A stretch of 64,000 bases of DNA from Arcobacter sp. (GCA_002869535.1 PKUK01000001.1:372001-436000), one strand, 5' to 3'; positions 39,769 to 48,509 are shown, counted from the first letter of the stretch. The notes: a model not told the origin generated them from the letters alone. Numbers and translations are program-made.

Positions 39769-41349
39769 ATGTCTGATATTAAGAGCCAATTAGGTTTAGA
39801 AAACGTTCAAACTGTATACAGAAATAGTGATGTAGATTTATTAATTGATCATGCAGTAAAAAATGAAGGTGCAAAAATATCTTCAACTGGTGCTTTAATG
39901 ATAGATACTGGTATTTTTACTGGTAGAAGTCCAAAAGATAAATTTTTTGTAAATCAAGATCCTTCAAACAAATACATAGCTTGGGGTGATATAAATAGAG
40001 CCGTAACAAGAGATGTTTATGATGATCTATTAAAAACAGCTAAAAAACAGTTAAGTAACAAAGATTTATTTGTTACTTATGTATATTGTGGAGCATCTAT
40101 TGACTCACGAAGATCAGCAAGATTTATTACAGAGATTGCATGGCAGGCAAACTTTATACAAAATATGTTTATCATGCCTGAAGAGTCAGAGTTAAATGAA
40201 TTTACTCCTCAATTTACTGTATATAATGCTTGTAAAACAATAGATAAGTCTTATGTAAGTCATGATCTTCATTCTGAAGTTTTCGTGGTATTTAATGTAG
40301 AAGAAAATATTGCTATCATTGGTGGTACTTGGTATGCAGGTGAGATGAAAAAAGGTCTTTTCTCTATGATGAACTACTGGCTTCCATTAGAGAAAAAACT
40401 TCCAATGCATTGTTCTGCAAATATTGGAAAAGATGGGGATACAGCATTATTCTTTGGTCTTTCTGGAACTGGTAAAACAACTTTATCAACTGATCCACAA
40501 AGAGCCTTAATAGGTGATGATGAACATGGTTGGGATGACAGTGGTGTTTTCAACTTCGAAGGTGGTTGTTATGCAAAAGTTATTAACTTATCAGCAGAAC
40601 ATGAACCATAAATTTATGGAGCTATTAAAAAAGGTGCAATATTAGAAAATGTTGTATATGATGATAATGGTGTAGTAGATTTTGAAGATGGAAGTAAAAC
40701 TGAGAATACAAGAGTTTCTTATCCTTTAAGTCATATTGAAAATCATACACCTGACATGAAAGGTGGACATCAAAAAAATATCATCTTTTTATGTGCAGAT
40801 GCTTTTGGTGTTTTACCTCCAGTTGCAAAACTTACTAAACAACAAGCGATGTACTACTTCTTAAGTGGCTATACTGCAAAAGTTGCAGGAACTGAAAGAG
40901 GTATCACAGAGCCTGTTGCTACTTTTAGTTCATGTTTTGGAGAAGCATTTCTTCCTTTAAATCCAACTATTTATGCAGCACTATTAGGTGAAAAAATTGA
41001 TGAACATAATGTAAATGTATATTTAGTAAATACTGGATGGACTGGTGGTCCTTATGGTGTTGGTACAAGAATGAGTATCAGAAATACTAGAGCTTGTATT
41101 AATGGTATTTTAGATGGTTAAATCAATAATAGTGAATTTGAAACTCTTCCTATATTTAATCTATCTATTCCAAAAACACTTGATGGTGTAGAAACAAAAG
41201 TATTAAATCCAAGAAATACATGGGAAGATACTGAAGCTTACGATGAAACAACAAAAAAACTTGCTTCAATGTATGTTAAAAACTTTAAAAAATATTTGAC
41301 ATTAGAGAGTGACTATGACTTTACAGGTGCAGGTCCTCAACTTTACTAA
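39769..41349 (+). pseudogene. pckA: PEP carboxykinase (ATP), interrupted by two in-frame TAA codons
   Basis: The 527-codon frame is an otherwise complete ATP-type PEP carboxykinase: [16 protein letters not shown] (kinase 1a), [30 protein letters not shown] and [10 protein letters not shown]. Codon 281 (40609-40611) is TAA where the family has Glu (AEHEP-x-IYGAI), and codon 451 (41119-41121) is TAA where it has Ser (ILDG-x-INNSEF). Each is one base away from GAA and TCA. Without read-through the enzyme is truncated after 280 residues and inactive. The gene should link oxaloacetate to PEP with oadGAB upstream. Confidence 0.92.
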
Positions 41350-41366
41350 TTAATGCTTAGTATTAT

Positions 41367-41398
41367 AAAAAAGGGGTGAATTTATTCACCCCTTTTTT
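41367..41398 (+). terminator. Strong bidirectional terminator after pckA
   Basis: AAAAAAGGGGTGAA (41367-41380) pairs perfectly with TTCACCCCTTTTTT (41385-41398) around a TTTA loop, ending in a T-run. It closes the oadGAB-pckA transcript and would also terminate in the other direction. It lies 17 bases after the pckA stop. Confidence 0.92.
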
Positions 41399-41413
41399 TA
41401 TTTAAGGAAAATC

Positions 41414-41908
41414 ATGGAAATAAAAGAGTTTTTAAAAAATATTGAGAACAGTTGTTCAAAAATAGCATATTTTTGTGTTATTCATATGTTTGAAAAAGAA
41501 TTTGATATTGAAAAAGATACTCTAGATGAGGGAAAAATAAAAGAGTTTCTTATAAACTATAACAATTACGATAAGTTTTTGAATGATTATGCTGGAGTTA
41601 TTTATAAAAAATTTGAATCATCAAATGATGAAGTTTATAATGAAATTTGCGAATTTTTAAGTGAAAATCCTGATAATGAATACCTTTTTGCACATAGATT
41701 AAAAAGAATATCAAATCAAAACCCAATGAAATACTTAAATATAGAAGATGAAGATCTTCGTGAAGCTGCAATTAGTAGGCTTGAAGATAAAGTAAATACT
41801 ATAGAGTCATCTTTATATTATAAAGAAAATAAAAAGTTAGCTTTTAAAGAGATTGATAAAATCAAAAAATCAATTGAGGTAGTTAAAACAGCAATAGGAG
41901 TAAGATAA
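41414..41908 (+). CDS. Hypothetical 164-residue helical protein
   Basis: A highly charged, mostly helical cytoplasmic protein: FLKNIENSCSKIAYFCVIHM at the start and a coiled-coil-like end (ISRLEDKVNTIESSLYYKEN, then DKIKKSIEVVKTAIG). There is no signal, membrane segment or enzymatic motif. It starts 15 bases after the strong terminator, with AAGGAAA as ribosome site, so it has its own promoter. It converges on ribBA. No family recognised. Confidence 0.65.
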   Translation: MEIKEFLKNIENSCSKIAYFCVIHMFEKEFDIEKDTLDEGKIKEFLINYNNYDKFLNDYAGVIYKKFESSNDEVYNEICEFLSENPDNEYLFAHRLKRISNQNPMKYLNIEDEDLREAAISRLEDKVNTIESSLYYKENKKLAFKEIDKIKKSIEVVKTAIGVR

Positions 41909-41924
41909 CTTTACTCCCCTACTT

Positions 41925-42956
41925 TTATCCCTCTATTTGAATCTCTTCAATTATCTCAAGTCCAAAACCTGTTAATCCTACAAAAGAGTGCGTTCCTCCA
42001 CTTGTTAAAAGTTTTATTTTCTTTATATCAAATAGGTTTAGTATCTGCGCTCCAATACCATAATCTTTTCTTGATTCTAAATGTTTCATATTTTCATCAA
42101 GAAAAATCAAAATACCATTTTTTGCTTGTAAAAAATTAATTGTTTTTAACATTGAATTTATTTTATTATCATTTAGAAACAATTTTATATCAGGGATTAC
42201 TGTATGAAATTTTACGTGAGTAGTCTCTTCAAAGTTACCAAAAATAATAGCTGTATGAATATTGTCCAAATGATCTTTAAACTCTTTTTTTATAACACTC
42301 TTCCCAAAGAATTCTATATTTGATGAAGAGACTTCTTCTACTAATATTTCATGTGATAACCTATATTCAACTAAATCAGAGATATAGATTTGTTTCATAT
42401 CATGCTTTTGTGCAAAAATGTCTAAATCATCACGTCTAGCCATTGTTCCATCTTCTTTCATTATTTCACAAATAACTGCTTCACCATTAAATCCTGCTAA
42501 TTTGCATAAGTCAATAGAACCTTCTGTATGACCTGTTCTAACTAGTACTCCACCATCTTTTGCAATAAGAGGGAAAATATGGCCAGGTTTAACTAACTCT
42601 TTTGTATTACTTACTGGGTTTGCTAAGATTCTAATAGTATCATCTCTTTCTGATGCACTAATTCCAGTACTTGCACTTGCTGCATCAACTGAAATTGTAA
42701 ATGCAGTCTCATATGATGATGTATTTGAAGCAACCATAGGATTCAATTCTAATCTATTTGCAGTATTTTTTGTAACTGATACACAAATTAGTCCCTTGGC
42801 ATGTGTTGCCATAAAATTAACTTTTTGGGGAGTTGACAAGGCTGCTGCATAAACTAAATCACCCTCATTTTCTCTATCTTCGTCATCCAACATGATTACC
42901 ATGTTACCTTTTCTTATCTCTTCTATAGCTTCTTGTACTCTTTTAATTGCTGACAT
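41925..42956 (-). CDS. ribBA: DHBP synthase with degenerate GTP cyclohydrolase II domain (RibBA)
   Basis: The first 200 residues are 3,4-dihydroxy-2-butanone 4-phosphate synthase: MLDDEDRENEGDLVYAA (acidic metal loop), ISVDAASASTGISASERDDT and RTGHTEGSIDLCKLAG. This makes a riboflavin precursor. The last 140 residues have the RibA fold (HVKFHTVIPDIK, then YGIGAQILNLFDIKKIKLLT) but lack the zinc cysteines and L-R-Q-E-G-R-G loop, so they should not be active. A complete RibA is encoded at 49.1-49.7 kb. The H. pylori RibBA is likewise reported, from memory, to have only the RibB activity. Confidence 0.9.
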   Translation of the reverse strand: MSAIKRVQEAIEEIRKGNMVIMLDDEDRENEGDLVYAAALSTPQKVNFMATHAKGLICVSVTKNTANRLELNPMVASNTSSYETAFTISVDAASASTGISASERDDTIRILANPVSNTKELVKPGHIFPLIAKDGGVLVRTGHTEGSIDLCKLAGFNGEAVICEIMKEDGTMARRDDLDIFAQKHDMKQIYISDLVEYRLSHEILVEEVSSSNIEFFGKSVIKKEFKDHLDNIHTAIIFGNFEETTHVKFHTVIPDIKLFLNDNKINSMLKTINFLQAKNGILIFLDENMKHLESRKDYGIGAQILNLFDIKKIKLLTSGGTHSFVGLTGFGLEIIEEIQIEG

Positions 42957-43029
42957 TATAAATCTCTTTTAATTGTTTTAATATTTAGATTTATTATATC
43001 AAAATATACAAAATTAAATATAAAGTATC

Positions 43030-43058
43030 TTGACAGAAATTAATTTTTTTACTATAAT
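43030..43058 (+). promoter_or_regulatory. tRNA operon promoter
   Basis: TTGACA (43030-43035) and TATAAT (43053-43058) are both exact consensus boxes with a 17-base spacer, lying 15 bases upstream of the first tRNA. This is the strongest sigma-70 promoter in the window and fits highly expressed stable RNA. Confidence 0.9.
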
Positions 43059-43073
43059 TCGACGACTAAACAT

Positions 43074-43148
43074 TGGGGTATCGCCAAGCGGTAAGGCCTC
43101 GGCTTTTGGTGCCGATATTCGCAGGTTCGAATCCTGCTACCCCATCCA
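43074..43148 (+). tRNA. tRNA-Gln (anticodon TTG)
   Basis: Acceptor arm TGGGGTA pairs with TACCCCA. The anticodon stem CGGC/GCCG encloses a loop with TTG. The T-arm GTTCGAATC is standard, and the encoded CCA ends at 43148. It is first in a three-tRNA cluster served by one strong promoter. Total length with CCA is 75 bases. Confidence 0.93.
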
Positions 43149-43157
43149 TCTAATAGC

Positions 43158-43234
<77 letters not shown>

Positions 43235-43258
43235 ATCAACTATTTAATTTTTATAAGT

Positions 43259-43335
43259 GTCAAGGTAGCTCAGCTGGCTAGAGCGCTGGTCTCATAAGCC
43301 GGAGGTCGGGAGTTCAAGTCTCCCTCTTGACACCA
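43259..43335 (+). tRNA. tRNA with CAT anticodon (elongator Met, or Ile2)
   Basis: Acceptor GTCAAGG pairs with TCTTGAC (one G-T pair), with discriminator A and encoded CCA. The anticodon stem CTGGT/GCCGG holds loop CTCATAA, so the anticodon is CAT. Its acceptor is fully paired, so it is not an initiator. It could be elongator Met or the lysidine-modified Ile2 tRNA; sequence features read by eye do not decide between them. Confidence 0.92.
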
Positions 43336-43400
43336 TTACATTAACTCTTTATTAATTATTTTATATTATCATTTTATAAAATATAAAAGGGTTCCTTCTT

Positions 43401-44300
43401 ATGAAAGATATTAAAAAAATTATTACTTCCCTAAATCTTGTTTATTTTGACTATGACTATGAAAAGAATTTATTTATTAATGATGTGGATTATACTAATG
43501 AAAATATAAAAAAAGAATTTTTTAAAATAACCTACATTCTCTCCAAAAACAATATATTGTTTGATGTACTTGAAAATAATACTTTAATTGCTATAAATAA
43601 AAGATTTTCATTTTTTGATAAGTTATTTAAAAGAGTACAAAATAAAATTGATAACTATAATAATTCAAAAGCAAATATTTATTTATTAAACAATCAAAAA
43701 AAAAGATGGGCTAAAAATATTCCACTATTTAAAATTGACTATTTAAAAAAAGAAATCGATTTGACTAAATATGATAGTTTAGTTTTTACATCGCAAAATG
43801 CGGCAACTGCTGTTAATAATATAAATAAATCTTGGAAAGAGATTCCTTCATATGTTATAGGTAAAGAGACTGCAAAAAAGGTGAAAGAGCTAGGTGGCAA
43901 TCTAAAATTAATTGCTCAAAAAAGTAATAATTATGATTTTACCAATGAGTTGGTATCTACACTTAAAAATAAAAAAGTTTTATATATTAGAGGTAATAAA
44001 GTTACATCAAATATTTGCAGTGAGTTAATAGCGAATAATATCTCTTGTGAGGAAATAATACTTTATGAAAATAATTACGTAGAGCCCTTGAAAAAAGAGA
44101 CTTTACCAAAAAACTCAAAGATTATTTTTTCTTCACCCTCAACTGTTGAGTACTTCTTCAAGACTTTTAATTGGGATTATAGCTTTAAAGCAATATCTAT
44201 TGGAAAAACAACATTGAAATACTTTCCTTCTAATATCAAGCCTATATTATCTGAAAAAACTTCTTTAAATGCTTGTATTAAAAAAGCTATAATGCTTTAA
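43401..44300 (+). CDS. hemD: Uroporphyrinogen-III synthase-like (HemD) with an extra N-terminal domain
   Basis: Residues about 90-299 match HemD, which closes the ring of uroporphyrinogen III in heme synthesis: YDSLVFTSQNAATAVNN, SYVIGKETAKKVKELGG, KVLYIRGNKVTSNICSEL, IIFSSPSTVEYFFKTF and AISIGKTT. Residues 1-76 are an added domain (SLNLVYFDYDYEKNLFINDV, then KITYILSKNNILFDVLENN) not found in usual HemD. It is clearly related to the stand-alone 75-residue protein encoded at 45303. HemD is poorly conserved, so the enzymatic call is moderate. It follows the tRNA cluster. Confidence 0.7.
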   Translation: MKDIKKIITSLNLVYFDYDYEKNLFINDVDYTNENIKKEFFKITYILSKNNILFDVLENNTLIAINKRFSFFDKLFKRVQNKIDNYNNSKANIYLLNNQKKRWAKNIPLFKIDYLKKEIDLTKYDSLVFTSQNAATAVNNINKSWKEIPSYVIGKETAKKVKELGGNLKLIAQKSNNYDFTNELVSTLKNKKVLYIRGNKVTSNICSELIANNISCEEIILYENNYVEPLKKETLPKNSKIIFSSPSTVEYFFKTFNWDYSFKAISIGKTTLKYFPSNIKPILSEKTSLNACIKKAIML

Positions 44301-44323
44301 AACTTATAAAATTGGATAATGAT

Positions 44324-44821
44324 ATGAAAAAGATATATATTGCAGGTTATGATGTATTTAAAAAAGATTCAATACAAATAGGTAAATACTATTGTTAACT
44401 TTGTGATAAGTATGGCTTTAAGGGGTTATATCCTTTAGATAATGTTGTAGATTTCAATCAAAATAAAAATAAAATTGCTCAAGATATTTATAAAGCAAAT
44501 GTTAAATTAATAAATCAATCAGATATTGTTATAGCTAATTTAAATGCATTTCGTGGCAAAGAGGCAGATTCAGGTACTATTTGGGAGTGTGGCTATGCAA
44601 AAGCCTTAGGAAAAGAAGTTTATGGATATATGCAAGATAATCAAACTTACCTAGATACTTTCAAAAGTAATGAAAAGCAACTTGTTGATGGTACATATTT
44701 TGACATGGACAATATGGTAATAGAAGATTTTGATTATTCTATTAATCTTATGATTGCCTGTAGTGTAAATAAAATGATCTTTGGTACTTTTGAAGATTCT
44801 TTAAAAGCTCTTCAAAAATAA
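44324..44821 (+). pseudogene. Nucleoside 2-deoxyribosyltransferase-like gene with an in-frame TAA
   Basis: A 166-codon frame from ATG 44324 to TAA 44819 is interrupted by TAA at codon 25 (44396-44398), within YYC-x-LCDKYGFKGLYPLD. The rest has the family pattern: SDIVIANLNAFRGKEADSGT then IWECGYAKALGKEVYGYM (nucleophile Glu and D-S-G-T loop). The enzyme moves deoxyribose between bases in nucleotide salvage. The lost residue is probably Glu or another one-base neighbour of TAA. Only the last 63 codons have their own ATG, and they lack the active site. Confidence 0.8.
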
Positions 44822-44923
44822 TAAAAATACATATTTTATTCATTTAATTACTTTTTAGTTTCATAAAAGCATATTTTAATCTAATTTTTATAATAATATA
44901 ATATTCTAATTTAAGGAGAAAAA

Positions 44924-45169
44924 ATGAGAGTTATTGTGTTATTGGCATTGTTTTGTATTGGTTTATTTGCCGTAGATATGAATAAGGCTACACTAAACGA
45001 ACTAAAAGAACTTAATGGTATAGGTGCTAAAAAAGCTGAGATGATTATTAGATATAGATCCGAGCATAAGTGTTTCAAGAATAAAGAAGATCTTTTAAAT
45101 GTAAAAGGTATTGGTCAAGGTTTTTTACAAAAAAATGAAGGTCAACTTACATTTTCTGCTTGTAAATAA
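44924..45169 (+). CDS. ComEA-like helix-hairpin-helix protein, exported
   Basis: After a signal peptide (RVIVLLALFCIGLFAVDM), residues 19-70 carry two helix-hairpin-helix units: NKATLNELKELNGIGAKKAE and EDLLNVKGIGQGFLQKNEGQ. This is the DNA-binding domain of competence protein ComEA. The protein is 81 residues and probably periplasmic, where ComEA-type proteins pull incoming DNA across the outer membrane. An AAGGAG site precedes ATG. It is a single gene between a broken deoxyribosyltransferase gene and the HemD-domain paralog. Confidence 0.85.
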   Translation: MRVIVLLALFCIGLFAVDMNKATLNELKELNGIGAKKAEMIIRYRSEHKCFKNKEDLLNVKGIGQGFLQKNEGQLTFSACK

Positions 45170-45170
45170 A

Positions 45171-45198
45171 AATATAGAGTGAAATTTCACTCTATATT
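45171..45198 (+). terminator. Inverted repeat after the ComEA-like gene
   Basis: AATATAGAGTGAAA is followed at once by its exact complement TTTCACTCTATATT, two bases after the stop codon. This gives an 11-bp stem with an AAATTT loop. It ends without a T-run, so termination may be weak. The palindrome itself is perfect over 28 bases. Confidence 0.5.
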
Positions 45199-45302
45199 AC
45201 TAAAAAAACTCACACTTTCTTAAAAAAAGATTAGTTTGTTAATCATTTGTTAACTTTTAAATAATAAAATAATAAAGTAACAAATTTAAATAAAGTATTA
45301 AC

Positions 45303-45530
45303 ATGAAAAATATAGAAACACAAATTGATTCACTCAACTTATCATACTACGTTTTTGACAATGAAAATAAAGTTTTTAAATTTGATTATGATAATGAATA
45401 TGAATCAGCAAAAAAAGAATTGATAAAAATAACTTATACCCTAAGTAAAAATAACATTAAGTTTGATTTTTTACCTAATAAATACATTGTTTTATATAAA
45501 CAATATACTCTTGTTCAAAAGATGTTGTAA
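45303..45530 (+). CDS. Stand-alone paralog of the HemD N-terminal domain (75 residues)
   Basis: MKNIETQIDSLNLSYYVFDN, then KKELIKITYTLSKNNIKFDF and a YKQYTLVQKML end, align throughout with residues 1-76 of the HemD-like protein encoded 1.9 kb upstream. Identical blocks include SLNL, KITY and LSKNNI. It ends cleanly with TAA and has no HemD domain. It could be the ancestral free-standing protein, a partner, or a remnant after deletion. Function of the domain is unknown. Confidence 0.65.
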   Translation: MKNIETQIDSLNLSYYVFDNENKVFKFDYDNEYESAKKELIKITYTLSKNNIKFDFLPNKYIVLYKQYTLVQKML

Positions 45531-45597
45531 AATATTATGTTTAAAATAAATAACAACTACAAGATACACTTAACATACTTCTAGAAATACACAGAAG

Positions 45598-45622
45598 AAC
45601 AAAGTAAAAAATTTACTTTGTT
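45598..45622 (-). terminator. Hairpin overlapping the end of the small lipoprotein gene
   Basis: AACAAAGTAAA (45598-45608) and TTTACTTTGTT (45612-45622) pair perfectly with a 3-base loop. The right side includes the lipoprotein stop codon. It is AT-only at its loop end and is a candidate terminator for the minus-strand transcript. The region 45531-45597 has nothing else recognisable. Confidence 0.5.
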
Positions 45623-45753
45623 GCGTCGTGAATAGCCTCTTTTGTTGCATCATAGGCTTCTGATGAATCTTTTTTTACACCATCCCATGTTGCACATCCA
45701 CTTAATATGGCAAAAAAAGCAATCATTGTAATTAAGGTTAATATCTTTTTCAT
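45613..45753 (-). CDS. Small entericidin-like lipoprotein (46 residues)
   Basis: The peptide begins MKKILTLITMIAFFAILSGC, a lipoprotein signal with lipobox LSGC. The mature part, ATWDGVKKDSSEAYDATKEA then IHDATK, is a short amphipathic helix. Size and the C-x-T-x-x-G-x-x-K-D motif resemble entericidin EcnB-type lipoproteins. GGAAGAG precedes the start. It is located just downstream of glyS on the same strand (gap of nine bases), so it could be co-transcribed. The exact role is unknown. Confidence 0.75.
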   Translation of the reverse strand: MKKILTLITMIAFFAILSGCATWDGVKKDSSEAYDATKEAIHDATK

Positions 45754-45762
45754 TACTCTTCC

Positions 45763-47778
45763 TTATATTGTAATTTCTTTAATATCTGCAATGTTTCTAA
45801 AAGCTTGATAAACAAGTCCTATTAGATTTTTTCTATTTGTTTTTATATTTTCATCTTCATGATTTACAAAAACATTATCAAAAAATTTATCTAATTTTGG
45901 CTTTAAAGAAAATAATGCATCTAATTCTTCTTCATAGTCATTATATTCTTTATTTGTTAGTTGTGTATAAGTTTCATATAAATCTTTCTCTTCATCTTGT
46001 TCAAATAAAGATGAGTCAACACTTAAAGAACTATCTACATATATATCTTTGATAATATTTGCTACCCTTTTAAAAGTTGTAGATGCTTCTTTAAAATCTT
46101 CACTTAACACAATAGGATTTAAAGCACATATTTTTTGAGATATTTTATATATATCCCCTTCTTTACTTCCAAGTACTGCTTTAATAACTGATGGATTTAC
46201 ATCAAATATTTTAAATAATCTTTCATTGAAAAACTCTATTAGTTTACTTTTATCTAAGCCTTTATATGTAGGTAACAGATTATCAATAATATTTGAAAAA
46301 TTTACTTCAACTTTATGCTCCATTGCTATTTTTACAATACCTGCTGCTGCACGTCTTAGTCCAAAAGGATCTTTTGAACCAGTTGGAAATTTACCAACAC
46401 TAAATAGTCCCATAAGATTATCAAGTTTGTATGATAAAGCTACAATTGCTGAGAATTTGTTTGATGGTAAATCTGAATCTTCTCCATCAGGTAAGTATTG
46501 TTCTTTAAGTGCTGTAAAAACAAGTTCATCTTCACCAGCAGCTTTTGCATAGTAATAACCCATGAGCCCTTGAAGTTCTGTAAACTCATAAACCATTTCA
46601 GACATTAAGTCAGCTTTTGAGAGCATAACAGCTTTACTTAGAAGTTCTTTTTCTTTTACATCAAACAAATCAGCTAAATATAAAGCTATTTTAACTTCTC
46701 TTTCACTCTTTTCATACATAGATCCTAGTCCATCAACAAAAACTAAATTTTTAAGACCTTCATTTGATAATCCATTATTTAAATCATTTTTGTAAAAGAA
46801 CATAGCATCAGCTAATCTTGGTCTTAATACTTTTTCATTTCCAGCAACTATAAAAGAAAAATTCTCTGTTTTAGAGTTTGATACTACTACAAAATTATTT
46901 GTTAATTTTCCATCTTTATAAACTGCAAAGTATCTTTGGTGCTCTTTCATTGAAGTTACAATAACTTCTTCTGGTAACTCTAAAAACTCTTCATCAAAAC
47001 TACCTAATAGCGCTGTAGGAAACTCTGTTATAGCAACAATCTCATTTAGTAAGTCAGTATCTATATCTATTGTTAGATTGTTTTGTGATTCTATTTTTTT
47101 CATTTGTTCTAAAATGGTTTTTTTTCTATCTTCTGGATATAAAATCACTCCATTTTTATCTAATTTACAAAAATAATCTCCTGCAAAATCAATAGTAAAT
47201 GGCTCATATGATACCATTCTGTGGGCAAATGATTTATTTGAGCTTTTTACACCATAAAGTTCACCTTGAACTACTTCTTCACCTAACATAGCAATTAAAC
47301 TTCTAATTGGTCTAATAAAACTATCTGTTCTACTAGCCCATCTCATTGATTTACCAAAATCTAAAGCATTTATAAACTCGTTTATCATTTCATTTAGTAA
47401 ATCTTTTGATGCTTTACCTTTTTCTTCTTTTTTGAAATATAAAACATCACCTTTGCCATTATCAATTGTTTGCAAATCTTCTACTTCAATACCACACTTT
47501 TTAGCAAAACCAATTGCAGCACCTGTTGGTTTTCCATCTTTATAAGCAATAGTAACTGGTGCTCCATATTGTTCAACTGTTATATCTTCTTGAGATAAGT
47601 TAAATTCTCTATGCCAAAGCACTAATCTTCTTGGAGTATAAAAAAAGTCAAAATCTGTGGATAGTTTAAATTTTTCTAAAATGTCACTCCATTTTTTTTC
47701 AATATTTGGTAATTCTTTTAAAAATGGTATTGCTGGTAATTCTTCAACACCTATTTCAATTAATAATGGTTTATTCAT
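45763..47778 (-). CDS. glyS: Glycyl-tRNA synthetase beta subunit
   Basis: The start is KPLLIEIGVEELPAIPFLKE, the GlyS signature. RRLVLWHREF, KSMRWASRTDSFIRPIRSL, YPEDRKKTILEQM, EVIVTSMKEHQRYFAVYKDG and ATTFKRVANI continue the family, with the C-terminal HD/anticodon-binding part (PFGLRRAAAGIVKIA). The protein is 671 residues if started at ATG 47778; an upstream in-frame ATG at 47802 lies within the preceding small gene. The alpha subunit (glyQ) is not in the window. It overlaps the 48-residue membrane-peptide gene by eight bases. Confidence 0.95.
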   Translation of the reverse strand: MNKPLLIEIGVEELPAIPFLKELPNIEKKWSDILEKFKLSTDFDFFYTPRRLVLWHREFNLSQEDITVEQYGAPVTIAYKDGKPTGAAIGFAKKCGIEVEDLQTIDNGKGDVLYFKKEEKGKASKDLLNEMINEFINALDFGKSMRWASRTDSFIRPIRSLIAMLGEEVVQGELYGVKSSNKSFAHRMVSYEPFTIDFAGDYFCKLDKNGVILYPEDRKKTILEQMKKIESQNNLTIDIDTDLLNEIVAITEFPTALLGSFDEEFLELPEEVIVTSMKEHQRYFAVYKDGKLTNNFVVVSNSKTENFSFIVAGNEKVLRPRLADAMFFYKNDLNNGLSNEGLKNLVFVDGLGSMYEKSEREVKIALYLADLFDVKEKELLSKAVMLSKADLMSEMVYEFTELQGLMGYYYAKAAGEDELVFTALKEQYLPDGEDSDLPSNKFSAIVALSYKLDNLMGLFSVGKFPTGSKDPFGLRRAAAGIVKIAMEHKVEVNFSNIIDNLLPTYKGLDKSKLIEFFNERLFKIFDVNPSVIKAVLGSKEGDIYKISQKICALNPIVLSEDFKEASTTFKRVANIIKDIYVDSSLSVDSSLFEQDEEKDLYETYTQLTNKEYNDYEEELDALFSLKPKLDKFFDNVFVNHEDENIKTNRKNLIGLVYQAFRNIADIKEITI

Positions 47779-47917
47779 CTTTTTCTTTTTCCCTTTTCTC
47801 AATTTCTTCTAATTTTTTAGTATGTTTATCAATTTGTTGTTTATTAAACCCTCTAATAAATCCAAAAACTATTATCACAAAAGCAATAATAACGATTATA
47901 TCTAGTATATCTTTCAT
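47771..47917 (-). CDS. 48-residue single-span membrane protein
   Basis: MKDILDIIVIIAFVIIVFGF is one membrane helix; the rest (IRGFNKQQIDKHTKKLEEIE, then KREKEKDE) is a charged cytoplasmic helix. It overlaps glyS at the 3' end and overlaps the 3' end of the next upstream gene by four bases. This layout suggests a real, translated small protein in a packed operon. Function unknown. Confidence 0.6.
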   Translation of the reverse strand: MKDILDIIVIIAFVIIVFGFIRGFNKQQIDKHTKKLEEIEKREKEKDE

Positions 47918-48291
47918 GATTTTCCTAACAGGTCTTTATAAATAACCCCATCAATTTTATTCATAGCTACAGATTCTATTTGCTCACTGCTATCAATTAT
48001 TGATAAAACTTTTGAATCAAACATATAGTTTTCTGCAATATCTTTAATCTTTTTATCTAAAGTGTTAGAGCATATTATATATCTTGCCTGCAAAGAGTTC
48101 GCATAAATTGACTCTTTTAAAGAGTTTGTAACAACCCCAAATAATAAGCAGTTTTCAAAGCAATATTTTAAAATATTTTCATCATACTCAAATAAAAGTG
48201 TAGAGTTTGGTTTTGTATTTGAGATCTCATCAATAGAGCTTATGTAAAAAGTCTCTTCATAAGGGATAAGTGTATCACCTATAATTATCAT
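47914..48291 (-). CDS. Hypothetical conserved-type protein (125 residues)
   Basis: I choose ATG 48291, which overlaps the upstream stop (ATGA); a more upstream in-frame Met lies inside that gene. The protein is a compact alpha/beta fold (MIIIGDTLIPYEETFYISSI, then LLFGVVTNSLKESIYANSLQ). It has no signal or membrane helix. A pattern of strands and helices like a Rossmann/TrkA-type core is possible, but no nucleotide motif is visible. It is part of the ribA-rsmG-small gene-glyS run. Confidence 0.6.
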   Translation of the reverse strand: MIIIGDTLIPYEETFYISSIDEISNTKPNSTLLFEYDENILKYCFENCLLFGVVTNSLKESIYANSLQARYIICSNTLDKKIKDIAENYMFDSKVLSIIDSSEQIESVAMNKIDGVIYKDLLGKS

Positions 48292-48509
48292 TTTAGACAC
48301 TCCTTTGAACAAAAATATTTTCCGTTACTTAAAATTGCTTCATTTTTAGAAATATAAGTTTTACAAGTTGGACACTCTTCCATAATATCTGATATTTTCT
48401 CTTCTTTTTTTGTTTTCTTACTTGAGACTTCACTCTCTCTACTTTTTTTGAAAAATATTAGATAAATAAAAAATAAAACAGCAATAATTGCTAAAACTTT
48501 AAACACCAT
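48288..48509 (-). CDS. Small membrane protein with a C-terminal metal-binding motif (PP0621-like)
   Basis: The N-terminal helix (VFKVLAIIAVLFFIYLIFF) spans the membrane. A charged linker follows, then CPTCKTYISKNEAI and KYFCSKECLK, a pair of CxxC/CxxxC clusters that would bind zinc. The 73-residue size and layout match the PP0621/TRASH-like small protein family seen next to rsmG in proteobacteria. The stop of rsmG overlaps its start by one base. Confidence 0.75.
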   Translation of the reverse strand: MVFKVLAIIAVLFFIYLIFFKKSRESEVSSKKTKKEEKISDIMEECPTCKTYISKNEAILSNGKYFCSKECLK

